Assembly (NCBI GenBank): GCA_020161315.1
Contig: JAIUOH010000031.1
Coordinates: forward strand, 1-37,644
Direction of reading: 5' to 3'
Source: Actinomycetota bacterium
Lineage (GTDB): Bacteria > Actinomycetota > Actinomycetes > Actinomycetales > Microbacteriaceae
DNA: 37,644 bases
The number at the start of each line of letters is the position of its first letter. Position 1 is the first letter of the stretch. Position numbers and translations under genes: made by a program. This document shows, in pieces, positions 16,644 to 25,327 of the stretch. The notes beneath the pieces are model-generated. The model did no database searches and was not told the origin of the DNA. It saw only the letters and a program-made list of their open reading frames with translations.

Positions 16644-18004
16644 CACAGCCGCCACAGATGCCGCTTGAGCCAGGGGCGTACCCGCAGGCCGTGCGCCCGA
16701 CGTATACGGCAGGCCAGGGTGGGTACCGCGCGCAAGGGCAACCGCAGCAAGCTCCGCACGGCAGCGCCATCGGAGTCGGCGGCGGGGCGCAGGCAAGTGA
16801 ACAGCAGGGCGCACCCCCGCTGCGTTACTCGACGCAGAGCGCAGGTCGATCGTCGGGAGAGATGCGCGCTACGGCAGCGCTGGCGCGCTCGCGCGCCTGG
16901 GCTAGGCCCGCGAGCATTGGGCTGCGCCTGCTCAGCTTCACCATCGACCTGCTCATCGCAGGGTTGCTCGCGACAGTCGCTAGCGTCGCACTCGGGCACT
17001 GGCTGTTCGCGCTCATCGTGCTGCTCGAGTACGCAGTGATCGTGATGATTCTCGAATCGAGAACCGGCGCCACCCCCGCTCAGTTCATGCTGCGCATTCG
17101 CACCACACGTGACGACTCCCCGTTTTCGCTCGGCTTTGCGCGAGCGCTCGGTCGCGCCCTCGTGCAGGCGGCCGGGAGCCTACTCGCGGGCATCGGCGGC
17201 TGGATCGTGGTCGCTACGGCTGCGAGCGACCCAAAGAAAGCAAATCGCAGCATCGCCGACAGGGTCGGCCAGGCTCTGGTCGTGAAAGTGCCGACCCGTG
17301 CGGAGCGCGCCGCAGAGGCTGAGCGGGCGGCTGCGCTCGCCGCGCACGGCCCACGGGTGTCCATTACGCGCGCCGGTGCGGCTCCGATCGCTATGCAGCA
17401 AGTGCCCACCAGGCAGTACGCAGTGCGCACGCCAGGCCAGTCGGCGCTCGTGCCGCAGGCGGGTGTATCTGCCCAGCTACCCGCGCCGATCGCTCCGCCG
17501 CCCCTCACGTCGTACGAGGTGCCGTGGGAATCACGCTACAACGAGCCTGGGCTGCCGATGTATGAGGGTTCGGCCTCGGCTCCTGCCGCTCCCTTTGCGT
17601 CAGTAGTTGCAGCGGCTTCAGCGATTCCGGCGGCCCCGGCGGCTCCAGAAGCTGCCGCACAGCGCGTGTTGTTGCGGCTCAGTTTCGACACCGGGCAGAG
17701 CCAACTCGTAGCTGCAGAGGGCTCTATTCTTCTTGGGCGAAAGCCAGATGCCTCGACTCACGACGAGCAGCTCGTCTCGGTTCGTGACCCAGACGGCACC
17801 GTCTCAAAAACTCACCTGCGCATCGACGTACAGTCGGACACCCTTTGGCTCGCCGACCTGGGATCGACAAATGGCAGCGAGGTGTTCGACGAGATGGGCG
17901 AGGGTACGGAGCTACGCACGGGCCATCCCGTGCGTTTCGAAGTGGGCTCTCGCGTGCGAATCGGCCACCGCAGCTTCACCATCGCTATCGTAGAGGGCGT
18001 CTAA
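16640..18004 (+). CDS. RDD-FHA membrane protein of the type VII locus
   Basis: This is a 454-residue protein. Its N-terminal ~75 residues are Gln/Pro/Gly-rich and disordered. An RDD domain with several membrane helices follows (about 95-205), starting with ASIGLRLLSFTIDLLIAG and including AQFMLRIRTT. An Ala/Pro-rich linker leads to a C-terminal FHA domain (about 345-450) with GRKPDAS, SKTHLRI and LGSTNGSEV, the Arg, Ser-x-x-His and Asn-Gly residues that bind phosphothreonine. FHA domains regulate secretion systems through Ser/Thr kinases, so this protein may couple phosphorylation to the secretion complex. It is co-translated with the second EccD-like gene. Confidence 0.88.
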   Translation: MTQPPQMPLEPGAYPQAVRPTYTAGQGGYRAQGQPQQAPHGSAIGVGGGAQASEQQGAPPLRYSTQSAGRSSGEMRATAALARSRAWARPASIGLRLLSFTIDLLIAGLLATVASVALGHWLFALIVLLEYAVIVMILESRTGATPAQFMLRIRTTRDDSPFSLGFARALGRALVQAAGSLLAGIGGWIVVATAASDPKKANRSIADRVGQALVVKVPTRAERAAEAERAAALAAHGPRVSITRAGAAPIAMQQVPTRQYAVRTPGQSALVPQAGVSAQLPAPIAPPPLTSYEVPWESRYNEPGLPMYEGSASAPAAPFASVVAAASAIPAAPAAPEAAAQRVLLRLSFDTGQSQLVAAEGSILLGRKPDASTHDEQLVSVRDPDGTVSKTHLRIDVQSDTLWLADLGSTNGSEVFDEMGEGTELRTGHPVRFEVGSRVRIGHRSFTIAIVEGV

Positions 18005-18027
18005 AGCCCCGCCTAGTCGCAACCGAA

Positions 18028-18849
18028 CTAGCGCAGTCGCGGAAGTGCCGCGATCAATTCGCGCGTATAGGTCTCTTGCGGGCGCTCGAAGATCGCCTCG
18101 ACGCTGCCCTGCTCGACAATGACGCCGTCGCGCATCACCGCCACGCGCTCGGCGAGACGGGGCACCACCGAGAGATCGTGGGTGACCGTGATGAGCGTCA
18201 GCCCCATCTCGTCGCGCAGCTCACCGAGCAGGTCGAGCAGGCGGCTGCGCACGAGCACGTCGAGTGCGCTCACGGGTTCGTCTGCGACGAGCAACTCTGG
18301 CCCGTGCACGAGCGCGCGGGCGAGCGCAATGCGCTGGCGCTGCCCACCGGAGAACTCGTGGGGGTAGCGGTCGGCTGATCCCTTTGGAAGCTCCATACGG
18401 TCGAGGATCGCCGTGACCATCTCTCGGTGATTACCCGGGGCGTTCGTTGCGAAGAGCGGCTCAGCCACGGTCTGGCCGATGGTGCGGCGCGGGTTGAACG
18501 ACGAATACGGGTCTTGAAACACGATGCCCGTGCGGCGGCGCAACCACAGCATGCGGTCTCGGCGCTGCCGGGGAAACACGAGGGAGCCGTCGAAACGCAC
18601 CTCGCCGGTAGTGGGGGTGCCGAGACCGAGCAGCATGCCGAGCAGCGTCGACTTGCCAGAGCCAGACTCGCCGACGATTGCGACGCTCTCGCCGCGGCGC
18701 ACCGCAAAATCAACGGTCTCGCCGGCCTCGTTGCCGAGGCCCCAGATGCCGCCTTCTCGGGCGAAGAGCTTCGTGGCAGGCGTTCGGTAGCGCTTCGACA
18801 CACCTCTGCCCTCGAGCAGGGGTGCCTCTTGCAGCAGTGGTTCTCTCAC
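18028..18849 (-). CDS. Peptide ABC transporter ATPase (DppF/OppF type)
   Basis: A 273-residue ATPase. Walker A is GESGSGKS (60-67), the signature SGGQRQR, and Walker B LLVADEPVSALD, with a downstream His-containing VTHD switch. It couples ATP hydrolysis to peptide uptake with the neighbouring ATPase and two permeases. It starts at GTG overlapping the preceding stop (GTGA) and is last in the five-gene operon. The C-terminus is shorter than in many OppF proteins, and the oligopeptide-type C-terminal extension is mostly absent. Confidence 0.93.
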   Translation of the reverse strand: MREPLLQEAPLLEGRGVSKRYRTPATKLFAREGGIWGLGNEAGETVDFAVRRGESVAIVGESGSGKSTLLGMLLGLGTPTTGEVRFDGSLVFPRQRRDRMLWLRRRTGIVFQDPYSSFNPRRTIGQTVAEPLFATNAPGNHREMVTAILDRMELPKGSADRYPHEFSGGQRQRIALARALVHGPELLVADEPVSALDVLVRSRLLDLLGELRDEMGLTLITVTHDLSVVPRLAERVAVMRDGVIVEQGSVEAIFERPQETYTRELIAALPRLR

Positions 18850-19652
18850 AGCTCGCCTCCCGCTGCATGGATGAGGGCCCGCGTGATCGGGTGCACAGGA
18901 GCCTCAAGAATCTGAGCGATCTCGCCCTCTTCGATAACCCTGCCGCCGTCGAACACGAGCACCCGCTCGGCGACCTCGGCGAGCACGGCGAGGTCGTGGG
19001 TGATGAAGACGAGTGAGGTGTCGTCGCCCTCGGTGAGCTCACGAAACAGCTGCAGCACGCCCTTCTGCACGGTGACGTCGAGTGCGGTGGTCGGCTCATC
19101 GGCGAGCAGCAGCCCGGGCTGGGCCGAGATCGCCGCCGCGATGGCCGCGCGCTGGCGCTGCCCGCCGCTCACTTCGTGCGGGTACGCGCGCACGATGCGC
19201 TCGGGGTCTTTCAGTCCGACGCGCGCCGCGAGCCGCAGTGCCGCCTCCTTGCGCTCGGCCCGGCTGAGCGAGTAATGCAGGGCAAGCGCCTCGGTCATCT
19301 GATGGCCGAGGCGGAGCAGCGGGTTAAGCGCGGTCTTCGGCTCTTGAAACACCACGCCGATGCGCTCACCGCGAAGCGCGGCCAGCTCTCGGTCAGGCTT
19401 GCCAACCAGTTCGGTGTCGCCGAGCCGAATAGAGCCCCGCACCTCGGCCTCTTCTGGCAGCAGGCCCGCCACCGCGAGTGCGGTGAGGGTTTTGCCCGAG
19501 CCCGAGCCGCCGATGAAGCCCAGCCGCTCGCCAGGCGCCAGCGAGAACGAGATGCCGTGCAGTAGCTCGGTGTCACCGATCGAGACGGTGAGATCGTTGA
19601 CCTCGAGGGGGAGCGCATGTGCGGGCGAGGTACCAGAAGTTGTCACGGTCAT
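18846..19652 (-). CDS. Peptide ABC transporter ATPase (DppD/OppD type)
   Basis: A 268-residue ATPase with Walker A GGSGSGKT (48-55), signature SGGQRQRAAIAAAI and Walker B LLADEPTTALDV followed by the ITHD switch. It is the second nucleotide-binding subunit of the peptide importer, pairing with the ATPase that follows. Its ATG overlaps the permease stop by four bases. Confidence 0.93.
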   Translation of the reverse strand: MTVTTSGTSPAHALPLEVNDLTVSIGDTELLHGISFSLAPGERLGFIGGSGSGKTLTALAVAGLLPEEAEVRGSIRLGDTELVGKPDRELAALRGERIGVVFQEPKTALNPLLRLGHQMTEALALHYSLSRAERKEAALRLAARVGLKDPERIVRAYPHEVSGGQRQRAAIAAAISAQPGLLLADEPTTALDVTVQKGVLQLFRELTEGDDTSLVFITHDLAVLAEVAERVLVFDGGRVIEEGEIAQILEAPVHPITRALIHAAGGEL

Positions 19653-20545
19653 GCCTCGCTCCTGTCGCCGAGATCGCTGCGCTCGCCGCCGTCGCGCCTG
19701 CCACCGAACCGCAGTCGCGGATCCATCGCCTCGCGAAGTGCGTCACCGAGCAAATAAAACGCGAGCACCGTGAGCGTGATGGTGATGCCGGGCCACAGCA
19801 CCACGAGCGGGTGAATCGAGATGAACGCCTGCGATTCTTCGAGCATGAGGCCCCACGAGGGCACGCTCGGCGGTGCGCCAAAGCCGAGATAGCTGAGGCC
19901 GGCCTCAGCGAGAATCGCGAGGCCCATCGCGAGCGAAAGCTGCACCGTGAACACGGGTGCCGTGTTTGGTAGCAGGTGCATGCGCAAGATTGCCCAGCGC
20001 GAGAGGCCCGCGGCCTTGGCGGCAAGAATGAAGTCTTCGGCGTTGATCTGCCTCAGCTCGGCCCGCACCACGCGGGCGATCTGCACGCCGAAGCCGATGC
20101 CGACCGACGCGACAACTACGGGCAGGCCGCTGCCAAACACCGCCGCGAGCATAATCGCGAGCAGCAGCGTCGGAAACGCGATGAGCACGTCGATCAGAAT
20201 GATGAGCGGTTCGCGCAGCCGCCGCGGGCCAAGAGCTGAAACAACCGCAAGCGCGAGGCCAATCACGCCCGACACTATTGCCGCACCGAGCACCACGAGC
20301 ACCGTCACCCTCGCGCCAGCCATGAGTCTCGACGCAATATCGCGGCCGCTGCTGTCTGTGCCAAGCCAGTGCGTGGGCGAGGGTGATTGCCACGCCTCAG
20401 AGATGTTCGATTGGTTCGGGTTGCCGGGCAGCCAGAAGAGCGACACGAGAGCCGTGAGCGCGAGCAGCCCGAGCACCGCGAGCGCAAATGCCCCTCGCGG
20501 TGAACGAACGAGGTGATGCAGCGTGCCGCCGCGCCGCGCGCTCAC
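19649..20545 (-). CDS. Peptide ABC transporter permease (DppC/OppC type)
   Basis: A 298-residue permease. I chose the GTG at 20543-20545 because it overlaps the upstream permease stop (GTGA), and residues from there on (VSARRGGTLHHLVRSPRGAF) look like a DppC N-terminus. The longer in-frame reading is antisense-like. It has a first helix (about 19-39), a periplasmic loop with HWLGTDSSGRDI typical of DppC, and five further helices. The inner-membrane coupling motif is EDFILAAKAAGLS. It forms the membrane channel with the DppB-type protein. Confidence 0.93.
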   Translation of the reverse strand: MSARRGGTLHHLVRSPRGAFALAVLGLLALTALVSLFWLPGNPNQSNISEAWQSPSPTHWLGTDSSGRDIASRLMAGARVTVLVVLGAAIVSGVIGLALAVVSALGPRRLREPLIILIDVLIAFPTLLLAIMLAAVFGSGLPVVVASVGIGFGVQIARVVRAELRQINAEDFILAAKAAGLSRWAILRMHLLPNTAPVFTVQLSLAMGLAILAEAGLSYLGFGAPPSVPSWGLMLEESQAFISIHPLVVLWPGITITLTVLAFYLLGDALREAMDPRLRFGGRRDGGERSDLGDRSEA

Positions 20546-21495
20546 TGTTCTTCCACCCTGAGCCGGGGGTCGATCAATCGGTGTACGACGTCGACGAGCG
20601 CGCCGAGCGCGAGAATCACGGCGGTGAGCACAAACAGGGTGCTCTGCACTTTGATCAGGTCGCGCTGCCCAACATCGAACACGAGCATGCGACCGAGGCC
20701 CGGCAGGCTGAAGAGCTGCTCGATCACCACGGCACCCACGAGCAGGCCGGCAATCTGCAGGCCCAGCATCGAGATGACCGAGAGACCAACCCCCGGTAGT
20801 CCGTGGCGCACGAGCGCGCCGAGTCGCGTGTAGCCGCGTGACATCGCGGTGCGCACGTGCTCGGCGCCGATGGCGCTCAGGGTCGCGCTTTTGACGAAAC
20901 GAAACAGTACGGCGCCTTCGATCAGTCCGATGGTCAGCGCGGGCAGCGTGAGCGATCGAATTGCGGCGAGAGGATCGGCCCAGCCGTCGCGCGGAAAGCC
21001 CTGCGAGGGCAACCAGCCGAGCCAAGTCGAGAACAGCACGATGCCGAGCAGGCCGGCCCAGACCGCCGGCACCGCTGCCGCGACCACGCCGAGCACCGAG
21101 ATGACCCGGCTGGGTAGCGCCTTGCGGCGGTACGCGGCGAACACCCCGAGTGGTAGGGCGACGATCAGCGCGATTGCGAGCGAGTAGATCGTGAGCGGCA
21201 CCGTGACCTGCGCCTTTTGCGCGATCTCTGCGGCGATCGGGGTGCCCGAGACGACCGAGTTGCCAAGTTGCCCGGTGAACACGCCGCCGAGCCAATCGAG
21301 GTACTGCAGCGGCAGCGGCACATTGAGGCCGAGTCGCTCGCGAATTGCCTCAACCTGGGAGGGTGAGGCGCTTGTGCCGCCGATTACCTGTGCCACGTCA
21401 CCGGGCAGCAGCCGCAGCGAGACGAAGATGATCAGGCTCGCCAAAAAAAGACCCGCGAGAAGCGTCAGCGCCCTGACGACGAGAAAGCGGCTCAT
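20542..21495 (-). CDS. Peptide ABC transporter permease (DppB/OppB type)
   Basis: A 317-residue permease. The first helix (about 8-28) is followed by LLPGDVAQVIGG, and the GxYxxLPLQYLDWLGGVFTGQLGNS-like region is typical of DppB (RLGLNVPLPLQYLDWLGGVF). The coupling loop is AEHVRTAMSRGYTRLGALVRHGL. About six membrane helices. It starts at ATG about 90 bases after the binding protein gene, with a strong stem-loop in the gap. Confidence 0.94.
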   Translation of the reverse strand: MSRFLVVRALTLLAGLFLASLIIFVSLRLLPGDVAQVIGGTSASPSQVEAIRERLGLNVPLPLQYLDWLGGVFTGQLGNSVVSGTPIAAEIAQKAQVTVPLTIYSLAIALIVALPLGVFAAYRRKALPSRVISVLGVVAAAVPAVWAGLLGIVLFSTWLGWLPSQGFPRDGWADPLAAIRSLTLPALTIGLIEGAVLFRFVKSATLSAIGAEHVRTAMSRGYTRLGALVRHGLPGVGLSVISMLGLQIAGLLVGAVVIEQLFSLPGLGRMLVFDVGQRDLIKVQSTLFVLTAVILALGALVDVVHRLIDPRLRVEEQ

Positions 21496-21518
21496 CCCAT
21501 GATTCTATCGGCCGTGGC

Positions 21519-21568
21519 AACGAAAGAGTCGCCCGGGCACACACTGGCACCCGGGCGACTCTTTCGTT
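21519..21568 (-). terminator. Perfect 19-bp stem-loop between binding protein and permease genes
   Basis: Left arm 21519-21537 and right arm 21550-21568 are perfect reverse complements, with a 12-base loop. The outer part of the stem is A/T-rich (AACGAAAG / CTTTCGTT). Between a solute-binding protein gene and its permeases such a structure usually stops part of the transcription or protects the upstream message, giving more binding protein than channel. Confidence 0.8.
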
Positions 21569-21581
21569 CACACAGTGACTG

Positions 21582-23174
21582 CTAACCGATGCTCACACCC
21601 GCGAGGTTGATTCGTGAGTTGGTGTTGCTGTTCGGGAAGCCCTGCACGTGCTTCGCGATTGCGTTTGCCGGGGTGTAGTTGATGAGCCACTTCGCTGGGG
21701 CCTCAGCCGCGACGATGCGCGCTGCCTGCTGCACCAGGTCGACCGCCTCTGCGGGGTCGGTGGTTGCAATCGACTTCGCGTACAGATCTTGCACCTCGGC
21801 ATTGTTGTAGCCGAAGTAGTAGTCAGGGTTCGTGTAGTTGACGAAGTCGTTGGCCTCGGCGTGGTTGACGTAGCTCAGGTCGAACTGCCTGGGGCTGCCG
21901 TCTTCGGGAGCCGAGTAGACGTCGCTGAGCCAGGTGCCGAACTCGACCGGGTTCACGTTCAGCTTGACGCCAATCGCATCGAACTGCGTGACCACCTGGT
22001 TGATGGCGTCGTTTGCGTAGAAGCTCGGAATGGTGACGGTCAATTCGAGGCCGTCGGCGTAGCCTGCCTCAGCAAGCATTGCCTTTGCCGCCTCCGGGTC
22101 GTAGGCGTTCACCGAGGTGAGGTCTTCGTAGGCAGGCTCGAGGTCGGTGATGGGGCCGCCCAGGGTCTTACCGTCGCCATAAAACGCTTCGACGATCGAG
22201 TTGCCATCGATTGCCATCGACAGCGCGGTGCGCACGCGCACATCGTTAAGCGGGGCCTTCTGCGAGTTGAACGCGAGGGTGAAGACGTCGGTGCTTGCCG
22301 CGTGCTCGATCGTGAAGTCGGTGCCCTCAAACTGCGAGACCATATTCGACACCACGGGAGCCAGCACGTCAACGTCGCCCTCGAGCGCCGCGTTCGTTGC
22401 CGCGTTGGGGTCGGGAATGTAACGCCACACGACGGTATCGACCGCGGCCTTCTCATCCCAGTAATCGGGGTTTGCGGCGAAGGTGATGCTGTCGCCCTGC
22501 TTCCACTGCTTCAGCGTGTAGGGGCCGGTGCCGTTGCTGGTGCTCGCCAGATCGCCATCGTACGCAGTCTCAAACACCAGGCCGGGGCGGTTTGCCAGCT
22601 GCCACAGCACCTGGCTGTTCGGGGCCGAGAGCTCGAGCACTACCGTGCGCGCGTCTGGCGAGGTCACGGTGACTGGAGCGCCAAGCGCGGTGCTGAGCGA
22701 AGCGGGGCCCTCGGCGGCGCTGAGCGAGTCAACGACATCTTCGGCGGTCAGCTTGTTGCCCGAGGCAAATGTCACGCCCTCACGCAGGGTGAAGGTGAGG
22801 GTAAGTCCATCTTCGCTCTGCTCAGGCAGGGCCTCGGCGAGCACAGGTACAAACTCGTCGACAGTGCCCGACTTCAGGCCGATGAGGCCCTGGTAGACGT
22901 TGTCGATCAGAATCTGATCGAGTGCGACGCCGCCGGTGCTGCGAATATCGAGGTTGCTCGGTTCGAGCTGCAGGCCAACGACGAGCTCCTTGCTCGCCCC
23001 GCCTGCCTCGCCCGGAGCGGTTGCGCCCTGGTCGCGGCTCAGCCAGAAGACCAGCGCCGCAACGATTGCAGCGACCGCGAGAACGGCGATCGTGATAATC
23101 AGGGGTGTCTTCGAGCGGCCGCGCTTGCGGTACTCGGGCGCCTCGGGTGCGGCGCTCGTGTTCGACTCGGTCAC
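21582..23174 (-). CDS. Peptide ABC transporter solute-binding protein (SBP_bac_5 family)
   Basis: This 530-residue protein captures peptides outside the cell for the transporter encoded downstream. The N-terminus is polar and basic (EYRKRGRSK), followed by one hydrophobic segment (about 24-46). The binding domain starts near residue 62 (KELVVGLQLEPSNLD) and contains family motifs such as TLTFTLREGVTFASG and GTGPYTLKQWKQGDSITF. No Cys follows the hydrophobic segment, so it should be tethered by an uncleaved membrane helix instead of a lipid anchor, which is atypical for this family in Gram-positives. It starts at GTG with GAGGAG eight bases upstream and is first gene of the operon. Confidence 0.93.
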   Translation of the reverse strand: MTESNTSAAPEAPEYRKRGRSKTPLIITIAVLAVAAIVAALVFWLSRDQGATAPGEAGGASKELVVGLQLEPSNLDIRSTGGVALDQILIDNVYQGLIGLKSGTVDEFVPVLAEALPEQSEDGLTLTFTLREGVTFASGNKLTAEDVVDSLSAAEGPASLSTALGAPVTVTSPDARTVVLELSAPNSQVLWQLANRPGLVFETAYDGDLASTSNGTGPYTLKQWKQGDSITFAANPDYWDEKAAVDTVVWRYIPDPNAATNAALEGDVDVLAPVVSNMVSQFEGTDFTIEHAASTDVFTLAFNSQKAPLNDVRVRTALSMAIDGNSIVEAFYGDGKTLGGPITDLEPAYEDLTSVNAYDPEAAKAMLAEAGYADGLELTVTIPSFYANDAINQVVTQFDAIGVKLNVNPVEFGTWLSDVYSAPEDGSPRQFDLSYVNHAEANDFVNYTNPDYYFGYNNAEVQDLYAKSIATTDPAEAVDLVQQAARIVAAEAPAKWLINYTPANAIAKHVQGFPNSNTNSRINLAGVSIG

Positions 23175-23359
23175 GTAAGTGGCTCCTCGGGTCGTGCGCG
23201 GCGGGATGCCGCGCGCTGAATGAACTAGACGGCGGGCGGCAGTGCTCGTGCGTCAAGAGCCGAGAGTACGCCGCTTTCGTCGAATTGTCTTGCCGAGGAA
23301 CAGCTTGTTAACGTCTTGTTACATTACGCATAATCGAGATCGAGGTTCTCGGTCAGGTG

Positions 23360-24307
23360 TCAGCTTGAAAGATCACTGATCGAAGCGGCCAGCTCGGCTG
23401 GCGAAGTCTCGTGTATGTTGTGCGGCCCGTGCACCGTCACCACAGCTGCGCCGGGCAGGCGCTCATGCCATTCGGCCTCGAGATCAGGGCCGATGAGACC
23501 GCCTGATCCTCGCACCAGAGAGACATTGATGCCCCCAGCGTGTACTGCCTCGAGTAGCGCCCAAATTGGGGCGAACGGCTTGCCCTCGCCCATGCCCTCA
23601 GTAGGAGAGGCATCCATGTGCGCGAAGTGGTGTGCCCATTCCCAGCGCCCGTCGGGCCGCTGCCGCGTATTAAACGCAACCCCGCGTGTGAGCGCCGCGC
23701 GATCCTCGCCAATGCCGTAGGCGATTGCCCGCTCTACCATTTCTTCTTGCGTCGCGAAGTCGCGCTGGCCCGAGATAAAGTCGCCAATTTCGCTAGCGTC
23801 GCCCTGCGGGCTGATGCCGGGCGTAATGTCGAGGATCACCAGGCCGAGCAGGCGTTCGCCGAGCTGGGGTGCCGCGATGGCTGCGACGAGGCCGCCGAGC
23901 GAGTGCCCGACGAGCACGAAGGGCTCGGGCGCAAGCTGCTCGAGGGCAATGAGCACGTCGGCGGCGAGTAGGTCGGGGCGGTAGTTTGCGTCTTCGCGCC
24001 AGTCGCTGCGGCCGTGACCGGGCAGGTCGAGCGCGAGCACAGGTGCACCGAGGGCGAGCGCGACCGGGTCGAAACCGTGCGCGTTGAGACCCATGCCATG
24101 CAGAAACACGTAGCGCGGGGCGGCATCTGGCTGGTCGCGCGGGGTGTAGCTCAGCGCTGAGAGGGTGCGGCCATCACTCACGGTGACCTCGTGGCGCCGC
24201 ACGGTGGGCAGTGGGCCCGTGCATCCAACACGCGCGGCATCTGCATTCAAGAAACGAAACTCATCTTGCTCGTCGTGCCCCTGTGCGCCTGACTGTAGCT
24301 GTGTCAT
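23360..24307 (-). CDS. Alpha/beta hydrolase
   Basis: A 315-residue hydrolase of the alpha/beta fold, probably an esterase or similar. The oxyanion-loop motif is FLHGMGLNAHGF. The nucleophile elbow is GHSLGG with Ser136, the acidic residue is likely in the segment after it, and the C-terminal His lies in HGPHNIHE. LDLPGHGRSD is characteristic. No signal peptide is seen, so it is cytoplasmic. I chose the ATG at 24305-24307 because a TACACT -10 lies exactly seven bases before it; two codons earlier another ATG (24311-24313) is possible. The substrate is unknown. It is divergent from uppS. Confidence 0.88.
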   Translation of the reverse strand: MTQLQSGAQGHDEQDEFRFLNADAARVGCTGPLPTVRRHEVTVSDGRTLSALSYTPRDQPDAAPRYVFLHGMGLNAHGFDPVALALGAPVLALDLPGHGRSDWREDANYRPDLLAADVLIALEQLAPEPFVLVGHSLGGLVAAIAAPQLGERLLGLVILDITPGISPQGDASEIGDFISGQRDFATQEEMVERAIAYGIGEDRAALTRGVAFNTRQRPDGRWEWAHHFAHMDASPTEGMGEGKPFAPIWALLEAVHAGGINVSLVRGSGGLIGPDLEAEWHERLPGAAVVTVHGPHNIHETSPAELAASISDLSS

Positions 24308-24314
24308 GTGCATG

Positions 24315-24320
24315 AGTGTA
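24315..24320 (-). promoter_or_regulatory. -10 element TACACT of the hydrolase gene (leaderless)
   Basis: Read on the minus strand, TACACT is followed by seven bases and then ATG, with no Shine-Dalgarno sequence. This suggests a transcript beginning at the start codon. Confidence 0.55.
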
Positions 24321-24344
24321 GCGGCGACGTACACCCGCAACCAC

Positions 24345-24350
24345 TACACT
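24345..24350 (+). promoter_or_regulatory. -10 element TACACT of uppS (leaderless)
   Basis: The same hexamer, TACACT, with the same seven-base spacing precedes the GTG start of uppS. The run of six G at the start leaves no room for a spaced ribosome site, so a leaderless transcript is likely. Confidence 0.55.
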
Positions 24351-24357
24351 CAGGGGG

Positions 24358-25143
24358 GTGAACCCCGAGCGCACGGAGCCGAGACCCGGGCCGCTGTACA
24401 GGCTGTACCAGCGACGCCTGAGGCGTGAACTCGACCCGGCGAACGTTCCGCATCACATTGCCGTGATTGTCGACGGAAACCGTCGCTGGGCAAAGCAGCG
24501 CCTGCAAGAGCGGGTTGCCGTGGGGCACCGTGCTGGTGCGCGCAAGATTCCCGAGTTTCTGGGCTGGTGCGAAGAGGCGGGCGTCAAAGTGGTGACGCTG
24601 TACCTACTCTCGAGCGACAACCTGCGCGGTCGTGACAGCCAAGAGCTTACAGACCTCTTTGGCATCATCGCCGAGCTGGCGCGCGGCCTCAGCGAGACCG
24701 AGGGCTGGCGAGTGAAGCACGTCGGCAGCTGTGAGGGGCTGCCTGCGGAGCTTTCTGCGGCGCTCGTTGCCGCAGAAGAGGCGACCGCTGGCAACACGGG
24801 GCTGCACGTGAACCTCGCGGTGGGCTACGGCGGGCGCAGCGAGATCACCGCGGCGATGCGCAGCGTTATCGCCGAGCACCAGGCCTCGGGCGGCACACTC
24901 GACACCCTGGCCGAGCGTCTGACGCCCGAGATGATCGGCGAGCACCTCTGGACCCGTGGTCAGGCCGACCCCGACCTCGTGATTCGCACCTCGGGGGAGC
25001 AGCGCCTCAGCGACTTCATGATCTGGCAGTCGGCGCACAGCGAGTTCTACTTCGTAGAGGCACTGTACCCCGACCTGCGCGAGGTCGATTTGCTGCGTGC
25101 GCTGCGCGACTACTCGCGCAGGCAGCGCCGCATGGGGCGGTAA
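24358..25143 (+). CDS. uppS: Isoprenyl transferase (cis-prenyl diphosphate synthase, UppS family)
   Basis: A 261-residue enzyme that condenses isopentenyl diphosphate onto an allylic diphosphate to make the long-chain polyprenyl carrier for cell wall synthesis. The catalytic region reads VIVDGNRRWAKQR (Asp39 as the Mg-binding aspartate; the usual G-R is R-R). Further motifs are GHRAGARK, TLYLLSSDN (usual TLYAFSTEN) and the C-terminal signature RTSGEQRLSDFMIWQSAHSEFYF. It lies in the cytoplasm at the membrane face. It could be the short- or the long-chain paralogue; actinobacteria often have two. GTG start. Confidence 0.95.
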   Translation: MNPERTEPRPGPLYRLYQRRLRRELDPANVPHHIAVIVDGNRRWAKQRLQERVAVGHRAGARKIPEFLGWCEEAGVKVVTLYLLSSDNLRGRDSQELTDLFGIIAELARGLSETEGWRVKHVGSCEGLPAELSAALVAAEEATAGNTGLHVNLAVGYGGRSEITAAMRSVIAEHQASGGTLDTLAERLTPEMIGEHLWTRGQADPDLVIRTSGEQRLSDFMIWQSAHSEFYFVEALYPDLREVDLLRALRDYSRRQRRMGR

Positions 25144-25172
25144 GGCCGGTTCAAACTACGCCTGCGCCAAGG

Positions 25173-25200
25173 ACTCCTCAAGCTCCTCGCGGGCGATGTG
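25173..25200 (-). repeat. Duplicated 3' tail of ino1
   Basis: These 28 bases match 25345-25372, the end of ino1, at 26 positions. On the minus strand both encode HIAREELEE. Here the frame continues to SLAQA and a TAG, while the real gene ends FLGAE and TGA. It is a partial, decaying duplicate 172 bases downstream of the true tail. Confidence 0.75.
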
Positions 25201-25216
25201 GACCAAGGCGCTCAAA

Positions 25217-25290
25217 GCAACGCATTGCGTTGCGCGCCGTACCGACGCAGTGGCGTCGGCGCAATTCGTGCGAGCACACGCGGTGTGCTC
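25217..25290 (+). terminator. Three consecutive hairpins in the uppS/ino1 convergent gap
   Basis: Stem-loops lie at 25217-25233 (GCAACGCA / TGCGTTGC), 25242-25259 (CCGACGC, 4-base loop, GCGTCGG) and 25272-25290 (GAGCACAC, 3-base loop, GTGTGCTC, followed by TTT). The last has the form of an intrinsic terminator for uppS. As palindromes they could also act for ino1 on the other strand. Confidence 0.6.
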
Positions 25291-25327
25291 TTTCAAGCGA
25301 ATTACGCAAACCCGCCCCGGGTTCGGC

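Noticed and set aside
16076-16999. 307-codon minus-strand frame
   Set aside because: It lies opposite the well-supported EccD2 and RDD-FHA genes and has shadow-type composition.
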